Origin: Sphaerochaetaceae bacterium
GTDB lineage: Bacteria > Spirochaetota > Spirochaetia > Sphaerochaetales > Sphaerochaetaceae
Length of the DNA: 6,858 nt
NCBI GenBank assembly: GCA_024405065.1
Contig: JAKSPF010000066.1
Coordinates: forward strand, 1-6,858
Reading direction: 5' to 3'
How positions within the stretch are numbered: position 1 is the stretch's first letter; every line of letters starts with the position of its first letter. The notes beneath the pieces are model-generated. The model was given only the letters and a program-made list of their open reading frames with translations, searched no databases and was not told the DNA's origin. This document shows positions 1-6,221 of this stretch, piece after piece. Both the position numbers and the translations under genes were made by a program.

Positions 1-50
1 AAATTGACAATTTCATTGAATCATTTTTGAGATGGAATCAGGAGAATTGA
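1..50 (+). CDS. C-terminal tail of an upstream gene (partial)
   Basis: One frame is open from the left edge (first whole codon at base 3) and ends with TGA at 48-50. It reads I-D-N-F-I-E-S-F-L-R-W-N-Q-E-N. Its stop directly abuts the TTG start at 51, which fits the tight packing of the rest of the cluster. The other two + frames stop earlier, at 28-30 and 5-7. Fifteen residues are too few to identify a family, and a 48-base open frame can occur by chance. The call rests only on its position next to the next start. Confidence 0.4.
   Translation, partial: IDNFIESFLRWNQEN
40..44 (+). promoter_or_regulatory. Ribosome binding site fixing the TTG start at 51
   Basis: AGGAG lies six bases upstream of TTG at 51-53. 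This is a strong Shine-Dalgarno match at good spacing, and it supports the TTG as the true start. The first residues downstream form a clean signal peptide, which agrees with this start. Confidence 0.75.
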
Positions 51-557
51 TTGAAGCGTCTTCCGGCTTTTTTTGTTCTTTTTTTCACTTTGTGTCTTTC
101 TGCTTACGCAGATTCCGTGAGTGTGTGTGTTTATCCTGACAACGCTCAGATAAAAAAATACATCACTGATTTTTTTCCTGCCGGAAATGTTATATGTGAT
201 ATGACATTAAAAACATCGCCTGTCACAACATCCATTGAAGATTTGAGAAAGGGAGACATCAAACTTTTACGGTACATTTGTGAAGCATCTGATTCGCAGT
301 ATCTGATGATTCCCATCCAAGAGGATATTTCCGGCTTCATTAATCTTCAGCTTTATGTTTTTGACCTGTTCACTTCCGAGTTCAAGCTCTGTTACACGAG
401 TCTTTCCCGTAACACCGTGTATTTTCCTGCAGAGGTGATTTTACCGCTTGTTCTTTGTGTAACCGGAGAGAAGTATTCAATTCTTGAACTTGAAGGAAAT
501 CTCCTATCGGGAACCCCACATAATTTGTGTAACGGAAGCGACGTATTCAATTCTTGA
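51..557 (+). CDS. Exported envelope protein, 5' part of a frame-split PEGA-like gene
   Basis: This frame encodes 168 residues from a TTG start with a good ribosome binding site. Residues 1-20 form a Sec signal peptide: K2 and R3, a hydrophobic core rich in F and L, and an A-Y-A cleavage site at 18-20. The mature part should therefore lie outside the cytoplasm. Residues about 80-118 alternate hydrophobic strands around Y-L-M-I-P-I and L-Q-L-Y-V-F-D, loosely like a TolB/CsgG-type fold; that similarity is only an impression. Residues 136-149 (C-V-T-G-E-K-Y-S-I-L-E-L-E-G) match the start of the next frame (C-V-T-E-A-T-Y-S-I-L-E-L-D-G). After residue about 156 the sequence is probably out-of-frame tail. 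A 70-bp tandem duplication shifts the frame, so this is best read as the front part of one 51-1182 gene. The function is unknown. Confidence 0.65.
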   Translation: MKRLPAFFVLFFTLCLSAYADSVSVCVYPDNAQIKKYITDFFPAGNVICDMTLKTSPVTTSIEDLRKGDIKLLRYICEASDSQYLMIPIQEDISGFINLQLYVFDLFTSEFKLCYTSLSRNTVYFPAEVILPLVLCVTGEKYSILELEGNLLSGTPHNLCNGSDVFNS

Positions 558-566
558 ACTTGATGG
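454..566 (+). repeat. Imperfect tandem duplication, 70-bp period, breaking the reading frame
   Basis: Bases 454-496 match 524-566 at 38 of 43 positions, with a fixed offset of 70. The run 473-493 is identical to 543-563. Mismatches are at 464, 466, 469, 472 and 494 of the first copy. A weaker match (GGAACC at 510-515 and 577-582, offset 67) suggests that the rest of the unit is a diverged relative of the second copy. Because 70 is not a multiple of three, the two copies are read in different frames of the two overlapping ORFs, yet each is read in the same codon phase relative to the repeat. Deleting 454-523 gives one uninterrupted frame. Confidence 0.85.
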
Positions 567-1182
567 TTTAGGTGCAGGAACCAACGTTCTGATTGATGAA
601 ACAGAGGGATTACATTCAACAAATTCTTTTCTTGTGAAACCGGGAAAACATTCATTGATACTTTCGGAATACGGAAGTGAAACAAAAACCCTTGATTTTT
701 ATGCTGAGCCGGAAAAAGTTACCGTGATTGCTGCTGAAACGGAAAAAAACATTTATGAAGGAATTCTTGTTAAAAGTGATTTCAGGGCGGAGGTGTTTGT
801 TGACGGAAAATCAATAGGGTTCACACCGCTTGTGATAAGGGACTATACTTTGCCGCTTGTTATGAGGTTTAAGGCAGAAAATTTTGCAGACAGGGTTATT
901 ACGGTTTCCGAGCCAGAGACCTATGTCTCGGTTAAGATGAAACCTTTGATTAAAACCGATATCACAAGGTACTCAAAGTCAAGAAAGATGTTTTATCTGT
1001 CTTTTGCAAGAACTCTTCTTATATTCGGCGGAAGAGTTGCCGTAAATACAGTTGATTTCAAAAGTCAGACGTTGAAGAAAAATCTTAATACAGGATTTAA
1101 TATTGCATTGGGAGTTTCTGCCGCTGAAATGCTGGTAAGGTTGATTATTTACTGCAAGCAGGCGGAAAACATTGCACCGTGA
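484..1182 (+). CDS. PEGA-like repeat protein, 3' part of the frame-split gene
   Basis: This frame gives 232 residues if it starts at TTG 484, but that start is doubtful. The only nearby Shine-Dalgarno-like sequence, GGAGAG at 465-470, is 13 bases away, and there is no signal peptide. Residues about 92-141 look like a PEGA domain, with V-F-V-D-G-K-S-I-G-F-T-P-L as the core strand-turn (104-116). Residues about 21-77 look like a second, weaker copy (L-E-L-D-G-L-G-A-G-T, then V-K-P-G-K-H-S). Residues about 168-188 and 203-224 are hydrophobic and may form a C-terminal membrane hairpin. PEGA domains are known as extracytoplasmic, envelope-associated modules. The whole protein, with the signal peptide from the upstream frame, would be about 353 residues. 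TGA ends seven bases before ftsY, so the gene is probably co-transcribed with it. As written it is probably broken unless a +1 frameshift occurs. Confidence 0.6.
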   Translation: MNLKEISYREPHIICVTEATYSILELDGLGAGTNVLIDETEGLHSTNSFLVKPGKHSLILSEYGSETKTLDFYAEPEKVTVIAAETEKNIYEGILVKSDFRAEVFVDGKSIGFTPLVIRDYTLPLVMRFKAENFADRVITVSEPETYVSVKMKPLIKTDITRYSKSRKMFYLSFARTLLIFGGRVAVNTVDFKSQTLKKNLNTGFNIALGVSAAEMLVRLIIYCKQAENIAP

Positions 1183-1184
1183 GG
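1181..1184 (+). promoter_or_regulatory. Ribosome binding site of ftsY
   Basis: GAGG sits five bases before ATG 1190 and overlaps the stop codon of the preceding frame (TGA 1180-1182). This selects ATG 1190 over the in-frame TTG at 1172, which would lie inside the upstream gene. It also suggests translational coupling. Confidence 0.7.
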
Positions 1185-1189
1185 TAAAT

Positions 1190-2053
1190 ATGGGAATATT
1201 CAGTAAAATCGGTTCAAAATTCGGAGCAAAACTTGCTTCTTTTTTCGGGGCAGGGACAAAGCTTGACGAGTCATTTTTTGAGAATCTTGAAGATATGCTT
1301 ATTGAAGGGGATTTCGGCGCAAAGAACGCAATGCAGATCAGTGACATTGTGAGAGAAAAAAAACCGAAAACTCAGGAAGAATTTCTGTCGGTTGTACATG
1401 AATGTTTACAAAATAAAATTTCGTCTACTGAACTTGTTCCGTCTTCCGATGAACTGTCTGTTTACCTTGTTCTCGGTGTGAACGGAGTAGGGAAAACCAC
1501 TTCAATAGCAAAAATGGCATCGTTTTATAAAGAAAAGGGTTCCAAAGTTGTTCTGGCTGCGGCAGATACATTCCGTGCTGCAGCAATAGAACAGCTTGAA
1601 AATCACGCAGAAAAACTTTCAGTGAGAATTGTAAGACAAGATAGCGGAAGTGATCCGGGTGCCGTAATTTACGATGCAATTTCAAGTGCGCAGGCAAAAG
1701 GTGATAATCTTATTCTTTGTGATACCGCAGGAAGAATGCATAACAAGGAAAATCTTGTAAGAGAGCTTCAGAAAATTGATAAAATTGTGTGTAACAGGGT
1801 GAAGCCTGAAAACTACAAAAAAATTCTTGTAATTGATGCAACTACCGGACAGAATGCCGTGAGTCAGGCAAATGTTTTCAACGAAGCGGTAGGCATTGAT
1901 GCCCTTTTTATTGCAAAGTACGATTCTCAATCAAAGGGTGGAGCCGTTGTTCAATTGGGAATACCGGTTGCTTTTGTCGGTACCGGTGAAAAATACGCAG
2001 ATATTCATGTTTTTAATAAAGAGGAGTTTGTGTCTGCTCTTGCCGGAGTTTGA
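1190..2053 (+). CDS. ftsY: Signal recognition particle receptor FtsY
   Basis: This is the SRP-family GTPase that docks SRP-ribosome complexes at the inner membrane and passes them to SecYEG. The protein is 287 residues from ATG 1190. It is compact: the long acidic A domain of the E. coli protein is absent, and a short possibly amphipathic N-terminus (1-22) leads directly into the N domain (F-F-E-N-L-E-D-M-L, 29-37). The G domain has all the expected motifs: P-loop G-V-N-G-V-G-K-T-T (96-104), D-T-F-R-A-A-A (126-132), D-T-A-G-R (178-182), D-A-T-T-G-Q-N-A (216-223) and G-T-G-E (264-267). The G4 motif is A-K-Y-D (242-245) rather than the usual T-K-x-D. The segment between K-G-G (249-251) and G-I-P (257-259) is five residues, where E. 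coli FtsY has nine. The family assignment is secure. The gene lies between two genes for exported proteins. Confidence 0.97.
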   Translation: MGIFSKIGSKFGAKLASFFGAGTKLDESFFENLEDMLIEGDFGAKNAMQISDIVREKKPKTQEEFLSVVHECLQNKISSTELVPSSDELSVYLVLGVNGVGKTTSIAKMASFYKEKGSKVVLAAADTFRAAAIEQLENHAEKLSVRIVRQDSGSDPGAVIYDAISSAQAKGDNLILCDTAGRMHNKENLVRELQKIDKIVCNRVKPENYKKILVIDATTGQNAVSQANVFNEAVGIDALFIAKYDSQSKGGAVVQLGIPVAFVGTGEKYADIHVFNKEEFVSALAGV

Positions 2054-2061
2054 AATTTAAA

Positions 2062-3198
2062 ATGTCACGGAAAGTCATTTGTGTCTTACTGTTCTCTCTT
2101 TTGATGTTAAAGACAGTGTGTGGTACCGATTCCTTTCCGTCAAATGCACTCGGTCAGATTCTTCCGGATGGCACGGAAACAGAATACAAAATTGAAATTG
2201 AAAACGATGTTTATACCGTATTCAAAAATGACGAGACTTTTTTGAGGAGGATTGTAACAGAACAGTCTGACCTTCAGCAGATTGTCAGAACTGTCTCGGA
2301 AACAGACAGCAATAATAAAGAATCGGTACGGACTTACAGGAACAGTCTTCTTGAGAGCCGCAGGTATCAGTCAGGAAACGTCATAATGAATGAGAAATTT
2401 GTTTATAAAGACGGCAGACTGCTTTTCATATCCGTACATGAGGATATTATTGAGATTGAATCTGTTTCTGCAGATGAGAAAACTGATGAAAATGAACCGG
2501 AATCGTCTGAACTGGATTTACCGGTTGAAAACACGGATGCCGGTTATGATGAAGTTACTGAAACGGACACGGTTGAAACAGTTACTGAAAACGAAGCGAT
2601 AATTGAAGAAAATGAGATTGCAGAAGAAGAAAAGGAATCCGGTGAAAATGTGGTTGTTGAAGAAGAGGAAACTGAAAAAAGACCGTCGGATTACATCATT
2701 TTTTTCCTCAGATCTTCCGTTGACGGCAGACTTCTCGGTGTAAAGAGGTTTTCTTCCGTATCTCTGACGGGAGATACCTATCTTTTTGAAAATAATGAAA
2801 TTTTTTTCCATTTGGAAGGTAACCTTGTCGTAAACGAAAGTTTTACGGTGAATGAGGATCTTTCTGTTGATTTTGTACAGGATGATATATCTTATCATTA
2901 TTCTGAAAAAGGTATTTTGTTGTCCGAAAAGTCAGGTTCAAGAGAGAAGACATATCTGTATGATGAAGAAGGAAATCTTGCTTCTTATACTGAAAAGGAG
3001 GGAAGTATTTCAAAAACCGGTACATACAACGATGGCAAGCTTTCACATGAAACCGTAAGCGACGGAACAAGAATAACGGAAGAAACTTATTTCAGTGACG
3101 ACGGAAACGAGAAAATTCTGTATTCAAATTTTAAACCCATAGCAAGAGTCAAGTATGAGTCAGATAACAGAAGGGTAAAACAGATAGAGTATTTTTGA
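2062..3198 (+). CDS. Exported acidic protein with C-terminal Y-x-x-x-G repeats, unknown function
   Basis: I do not recognise a named family. The protein is 378 residues from ATG 2062. An alternative TTG at 2050 overlaps the ftsY stop and adds four residues. GGAG at 2045-2048 is 13 bases from the ATG but only one base from the TTG, so the start is not settled. Residues 3-20 form a signal-peptide core; C20 is preceded by K-T-V, a poor lipobox, so a lipoprotein is unlikely. Residues 22-130 are a possible small domain. Residues 138-210 are a low-complexity acidic linker with 31 Asp/Glu in 73 residues. The C-terminal part (about 211-378) carries strand-turn repeats such as Y-L-Y-D-E-E-G-N-L (298-306) and T-Y-N-D-G-K-L (321-327), resembling MORN-variant or YD-like repeats. 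A periplasmic or surface role is inferred. It ends four bases before the first Lol-type permease. Confidence 0.8.
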   Translation: MSRKVICVLLFSLLMLKTVCGTDSFPSNALGQILPDGTETEYKIEIENDVYTVFKNDETFLRRIVTEQSDLQQIVRTVSETDSNNKESVRTYRNSLLESRRYQSGNVIMNEKFVYKDGRLLFISVHEDIIEIESVSADEKTDENEPESSELDLPVENTDAGYDEVTETDTVETVTENEAIIEENEIAEEEKESGENVVVEEEETEKRPSDYIIFFLRSSVDGRLLGVKRFSSVSLTGDTYLFENNEIFFHLEGNLVVNESFTVNEDLSVDFVQDDISYHYSEKGILLSEKSGSREKTYLYDEEGNLASYTEKEGSISKTGTYNDGKLSHETVSDGTRITEETYFSDDGNEKILYSNFKPIARVKYESDNRRVKQIEYF

Positions 3199-3202
3199 TT
3201 AA

Positions 3203-4357
3203 ATGACACCATTCAAAACAGCATTCAGATATAGTTTTTCAAAAGCCAGAGGGCAAAGACTTTCAACAATGATCAACATTTCGGGTCTTATGCTGGGACT
3301 TTCCGCTTTGATTACAATTATTTCCGTAATGAACGGGCTGGGAAATATGCAGCTTCAGACTATCAGAGATCTGATGACATTTGATATTGTAATTAAATCA
3401 GGTGATATTCCGCTTGATGAAATAAGAAAAATTGAAAAAGTAGAAGACGCCTTTCTTTTTTCAGAAGCCCCTGCAGTTATTGTTGATAAAACTACAGGAA
3501 AAAGTACTGCTGTAATTCTTCGCGGGTATGATGAGAATTATATGAAAAGCAAAAGGGTTTATTCTTCTGCAAAATTTGCAGATATCTGTTCGGATGATGA
3601 AGTGCAATTTTCACGAATACTTGCCAATGCAATAGTTTTTATACAGGGAGACAGTCTTGAACTTATTCAACTTGTCAAAGGAAAAACGGCAACCGCTGTT
3701 CCTGCAAGGCGCAGTGTGAATTTCAAAGGTTTTTTTAATTCTTCACTGACAGAGTTTAACTCAAATGTTGTTGTCGGTGCGTTGGACAAGGAAAATGTCT
3801 GCGTAGGAATATTTACAGATGATACTGTTTACGTAAAGGAATGTATCCGTAAAAATAATTCTGATATTGAGATTGTTGATTGGAAACAGGCAAATATGTC
3901 TTTGTATTCAGCTTTATTACTTGAAAAAGTACTTGTTTATATTTTTTTAGGTTTTATTTTTCTTGTAATCTGTATAAATCTCAAAAACTCTACGGGAAGA
4001 CTTGTATTGAAAAAACAGGCAGAATGTGCGGTAATGCGGGCGATGGGATGTTCAAAACAATTTATTTTCATGCAATTTTTTATTCAAGGGTTGCTTATTT
4101 GCGGAACAGGTATTGTAACGGGGACTTTGCTTGGTATTACACTATCTGAAAATGTGAATTTCGTTTTACATTTTGCAGGTAATGTTTTTAATAAACCGGA
4201 ACTGAATTTCATAATTCTTCCTGTTATAGTTTCTGTAAAAGAGATTGTAATAACAGATATTGTAATTGCGTTGATAACAGCGGTTTTTATCTTTACTGCA
4301 AGTAAAAAAATCAACGGACTGCAGATAACGGAGGCAATTAAAAATGCCGGTCATTGA
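3203..4357 (+). CDS. LolC/LolE-family lipoprotein-release ABC transporter permease (first subunit)
   Basis: This is an inner-membrane subunit of a LolCDE-type complex, which uses ATP to release mature lipoproteins from the inner membrane. It has 384 residues, close to the usual 400 or so. The topology is that of the family: TM1 at about 23-45, a periplasmic domain at about 46-238, then TM2 about 240-260, TM3 about 287-315 and TM4 about 347-366. Family signatures include the N-terminal F-R-Y-S-F-S-K-A-R-G segment leading into I-S-V-M-N-G-L (40-46), W-K-Q-A-N before TM2 (227-231), and E-C-A-V-M-R-A-M-G-C-S (274-284), the cytoplasmic coupling region before TM3. I cannot say whether it is nearer LolC or LolE. 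There is no good Shine-Dalgarno (AGAG lies 13 bases upstream), so translation may be coupled to the preceding gene, four bases away. Its 3' end overlaps lolD by 14 bases. Confidence 0.9.
   Translation: MTPFKTAFRYSFSKARGQRLSTMINISGLMLGLSALITIISVMNGLGNMQLQTIRDLMTFDIVIKSGDIPLDEIRKIEKVEDAFLFSEAPAVIVDKTTGKSTAVILRGYDENYMKSKRVYSSAKFADICSDDEVQFSRILANAIVFIQGDSLELIQLVKGKTATAVPARRSVNFKGFFNSSLTEFNSNVVVGALDKENVCVGIFTDDTVYVKECIRKNNSDIEIVDWKQANMSLYSALLLEKVLVYIFLGFIFLVICINLKNSTGRLVLKKQAECAVMRAMGCSKQFIFMQFFIQGLLICGTGIVTGTLLGITLSENVNFVLHFAGNVFNKPELNFIILPVIVSVKEIVITDIVIALITAVFIFTASKKINGLQITEAIKNAGH
4330..4334 (+). promoter_or_regulatory. Ribosome binding site of lolD
   Basis: GGAGG lies nine bases before ATG 4344, inside the end of the upstream permease gene. 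It is the most complete Shine-Dalgarno sequence in the transporter genes. The ATPase may therefore be initiated independently, while the two permeases lack a clear site. Confidence 0.7.
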
Positions 4358-5027
4358 ACTTTGCAATATTGTCAAATCATTTCAGTCGGGTGATAACAAA
4401 CGGAATGACCCGGCAATTCTGGATTCAGTATCTCTGACCGTTGAAAAAGGAGAATCCGTTGCAATTACGGGAAAAAGCGGAACAGGAAAAAGTACTCTTT
4501 TGAGTATTGCAGGACTGCTGGATCGTCCTACTTCCGGAAAAGTCACGTACTTCGGAGAAGATACATCTTCCTTCAGTGAAAAAAAACTTGCAAGTATAAG
4601 AAATATTAAAACAGGTTTTATATTTCAGGCAAATCTGTTGCTGGAAGATTTTACAGCACTTGAAAATGTTGCTTTTCCGGCAATGATTTCAGGTCTGACT
4701 GCAAATGAGGCTATGAAAAAAGCGTCTGAGTTGATAAATGAGACCGGTTTATCGGACAGACTGAGGTATTATCCTTCAAAACTCAGCGGAGGTGAAAAAC
4801 AGAGGCTTGCGGTTTGCAGGGCTCTTATAAATAAACCCGAAATTGTTTTTGCGGATGAACCTACGGGTTCTCTTGATGAAGAAAATGCAATACGTGTTGA
4901 AGAAATGCTTTTTGATATGGTAAAACGCAGAGATTCAACTTTAATCCTTGTAACTCACAATGTTGAATTTGCTTCTCACTGTGATAAAGTGTATGAGATA
5001 AAGAATCACCGTCTTAATGCAGTATGA
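4344..5027 (+). CDS. lolD: LolD-type ABC transporter ATP-binding protein
   Basis: This is the cytoplasmic ATPase that powers the two flanking permeases. It has 227 residues, the normal LolD/MacB-type length. All nucleotide-binding motifs are present: Walker A G-K-S-G-T-G-K-S-T (43-51), the Q-loop at Q95 (F-I-F-Q), signature L-S-G-G-E-K-Q-R (147-154), Walker B I-V-F-A-D-E-P-T-G-S-L-D (167-178, catalytic E172) and the switch histidine H205 in V-T-H-N. The D-E-P-T-G-S-L-D form and the R-P-T-S-G segment after Walker A are typical of the LolD/MacB/FtsE group. The order permease-ATPase-permease favours LolD over FtsE or MacB. The start overlaps the upstream permease by 14 bases, and the stop overlaps the next start in ATGA. 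Confidence 0.95.
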   Translation: MPVIELCNIVKSFQSGDNKRNDPAILDSVSLTVEKGESVAITGKSGTGKSTLLSIAGLLDRPTSGKVTYFGEDTSSFSEKKLASIRNIKTGFIFQANLLLEDFTALENVAFPAMISGLTANEAMKKASELINETGLSDRLRYYPSKLSGGEKQRLAVCRALINKPEIVFADEPTGSLDEENAIRVEEMLFDMVKRRDSTLILVTHNVEFASHCDKVYEIKNHRLNAV

Positions 5028-6202
5028 AAGAAGCAGTAAAATTCTGGATAAAAGTAAAAATTCTCAGAACACGGTATCTTCACAGGTGTTTTATTTTGAT
5101 TGCCGCAATCACAATTCCTCTCACTATGGCTCTGATTTTCACGGAGAGTATGATGAGCGGAATAGCGGAAAAATTCATTACGGTATCTGACGGTCATCTT
5201 CAGGTTAACGGTAAATTTTCTGCAGATGATGAGACAGAAAAATATATTTCAAGAACGGATGTAGTATGTTCAGGTCCTGTACTTCTATATTCAAAAAGCG
5301 GAACTGCATCACTCCTGCTGAAAGGTGTAAATCCGGAATATTTCACTTCGGACAGACTTAAACATCTCAGGCTGAATGTCCTTGATTCAAATGATTCTTC
5401 ATCTGAATTACCTCACATTATCATAAGCAGTGTTACAGCAAAAAAGCTCAGTTTGTTACAGGGTGACAGAGTTGCCTTACTTGTAATGCCAAATGGTACT
5501 GACAGTAACAAAAACAAAACTGTAATGAGACCTGTTCTCTGTGTTGTATCTGCAATTTATTCAACGGGATACAATCAGCTTGACGAAACACTTGCTTTTA
5601 CTGATTTTGATTTTTCATGCGGTATTTTTCCGGCAGGTTACACCACAGAAATTATTGTAAAGGCAAAATATACTTCTGCACTTAATGAGGTGCGTTGGAT
5701 CCTGAATACGGATCTGCCGGTTTCAACATGGAAGAGCAAGCATGTTTCAATATATGAAAATTTTGAAGTAAGCAGACAGATTATTCTTTTGGTTTTATTT
5801 CTTGTAATTGTGATTGAAGCCTTTTATTGTTCTTCAGTTTCATCAGAACTTGTGAATGACAGTATGAGGCAGATTTCCATTGTAAAGATGCTTGGACTGT
5901 CACCGTCAGATGTACGTCTGTGGGCTTTTTTTTCAGTTGAAACAACTGTTTTATTTGCCTCACTTTCGGGACTTGCTTTGGGGCTTATTCTGAGTTTCAA
6001 CATAAAAAATATCCTGAATATGCTTTCCGAATCCGTAATAGAAACTTTTTCATCTTACCTTCTTGATTTTTCCGTCATTGTTCCGTACGGACGTATTTTT
6101 ATTGTCATGTCTGCAATGATTATCATTTCTTCTTTTTTTGTTTTTATCAGTTTAAGACGTTCAGGACGGATTCCAATTCTTCAACTTTTCACTGAAACGT
6201 AA
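5024..6202 (+). CDS. LolC/LolE-family ABC transporter permease (second subunit)
   Basis: This is the second inner-membrane subunit, 392 residues, expected to pair with the first permease around a LolD dimer. Hydrophobic segments lie at about 22-43, 251-272, 301-328 and 356-377, with a large periplasmic domain (about 44-250) of the MacB-like type. Recognisable pieces are S-S-V-T-A-K-K-L-S-L-L-Q-G-D (135-148), S-T-G-Y-N-Q-L-D-E (180-188) and I-V-K-M-L-G-L-S (286-293), which is the coupling region before TM3. It differs clearly from the first permease, so this is a heterodimeric LolCE-type system and not a recent gene duplication. It lacks the LolC/E-like M-N-G motif after TM1, where M-M-S-G (43-46) is found. 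The start overlaps the lolD stop (ATGA, 5024-5027) with no obvious ribosome binding site, which points to translational coupling. Confidence 0.9.
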   Translation: MKEAVKFWIKVKILRTRYLHRCFILIAAITIPLTMALIFTESMMSGIAEKFITVSDGHLQVNGKFSADDETEKYISRTDVVCSGPVLLYSKSGTASLLLKGVNPEYFTSDRLKHLRLNVLDSNDSSSELPHIIISSVTAKKLSLLQGDRVALLVMPNGTDSNKNKTVMRPVLCVVSAIYSTGYNQLDETLAFTDFDFSCGIFPAGYTTEIIVKAKYTSALNEVRWILNTDLPVSTWKSKHVSIYENFEVSRQIILLVLFLVIVIEAFYCSSVSSELVNDSMRQISIVKMLGLSPSDVRLWAFFSVETTVLFASLSGLALGLILSFNIKNILNMLSESVIETFSSYLLDFSVIVPYGRIFIVMSAMIIISSFFVFISLRRSGRIPILQLFTET

Positions 6203-6214
6203 AACTGTTATCAT
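6186..6214 (+). promoter_or_regulatory. Possible sigma-70-type promoter for rnz
   Basis: TATCAT at 6209-6214 matches the -10 consensus at five of six positions. TTTTCA at 6186-6191 matches the -35 consensus at four of six, with 17 bases between. Transcription would be expected to begin about 6221-6222, at or next to the first ATG of rnz. In AT-rich DNA such matches are common by chance, so this is tentative. Confidence 0.25.
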
Positions 6215-6221
6215 ACTTCAC

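Noticed and set aside
4..32. TTGACA at 4-9 as the -35 element of a promoter for the first gene
   Set aside because: The -35 is a perfect match, but no acceptable -10 lies 15-19 bases downstream (the best is TTGAGA), and the region probably codes for the tail of an upstream gene.
908..931. Inverted repeats GAGAC/GTCTC and CCGAG/CTCGG, possible terminator hairpin
   Set aside because: The stem is short, lies inside a coding frame with good PEGA-like sequence upstream, and is not followed by a T run.
979..1347. 122-codon open frame on the - strand across the start of ftsY
   Set aside because: It is antisense to two supported coding regions, and its product looks like low-complexity reverse translation with no domain.
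2116..2124. C20 of the acidic exported protein as a lipoprotein acylation site
   Set aside because: The residues before the cysteine are K-T-V; even relaxed spirochaetal lipoboxes prefer a small residue at -1 and a hydrophobic one at -3.
2518..2898. 126-codon open frame on the - strand opposite the acidic linker
   Set aside because: It is a shadow of the GAA-rich coding strand (reverse TTC, rich in F and I), with no domain, and all other genes are on the + strand.
5024..6202. Reading the ABC module as FtsEX or MacB rather than LolCDE
   Set aside because: There are two separate four-helix permeases, each with a large periplasmic domain after TM1, flanking one ATPase. FtsX has one smaller permease, and MacB fuses the ATPase to the permease.
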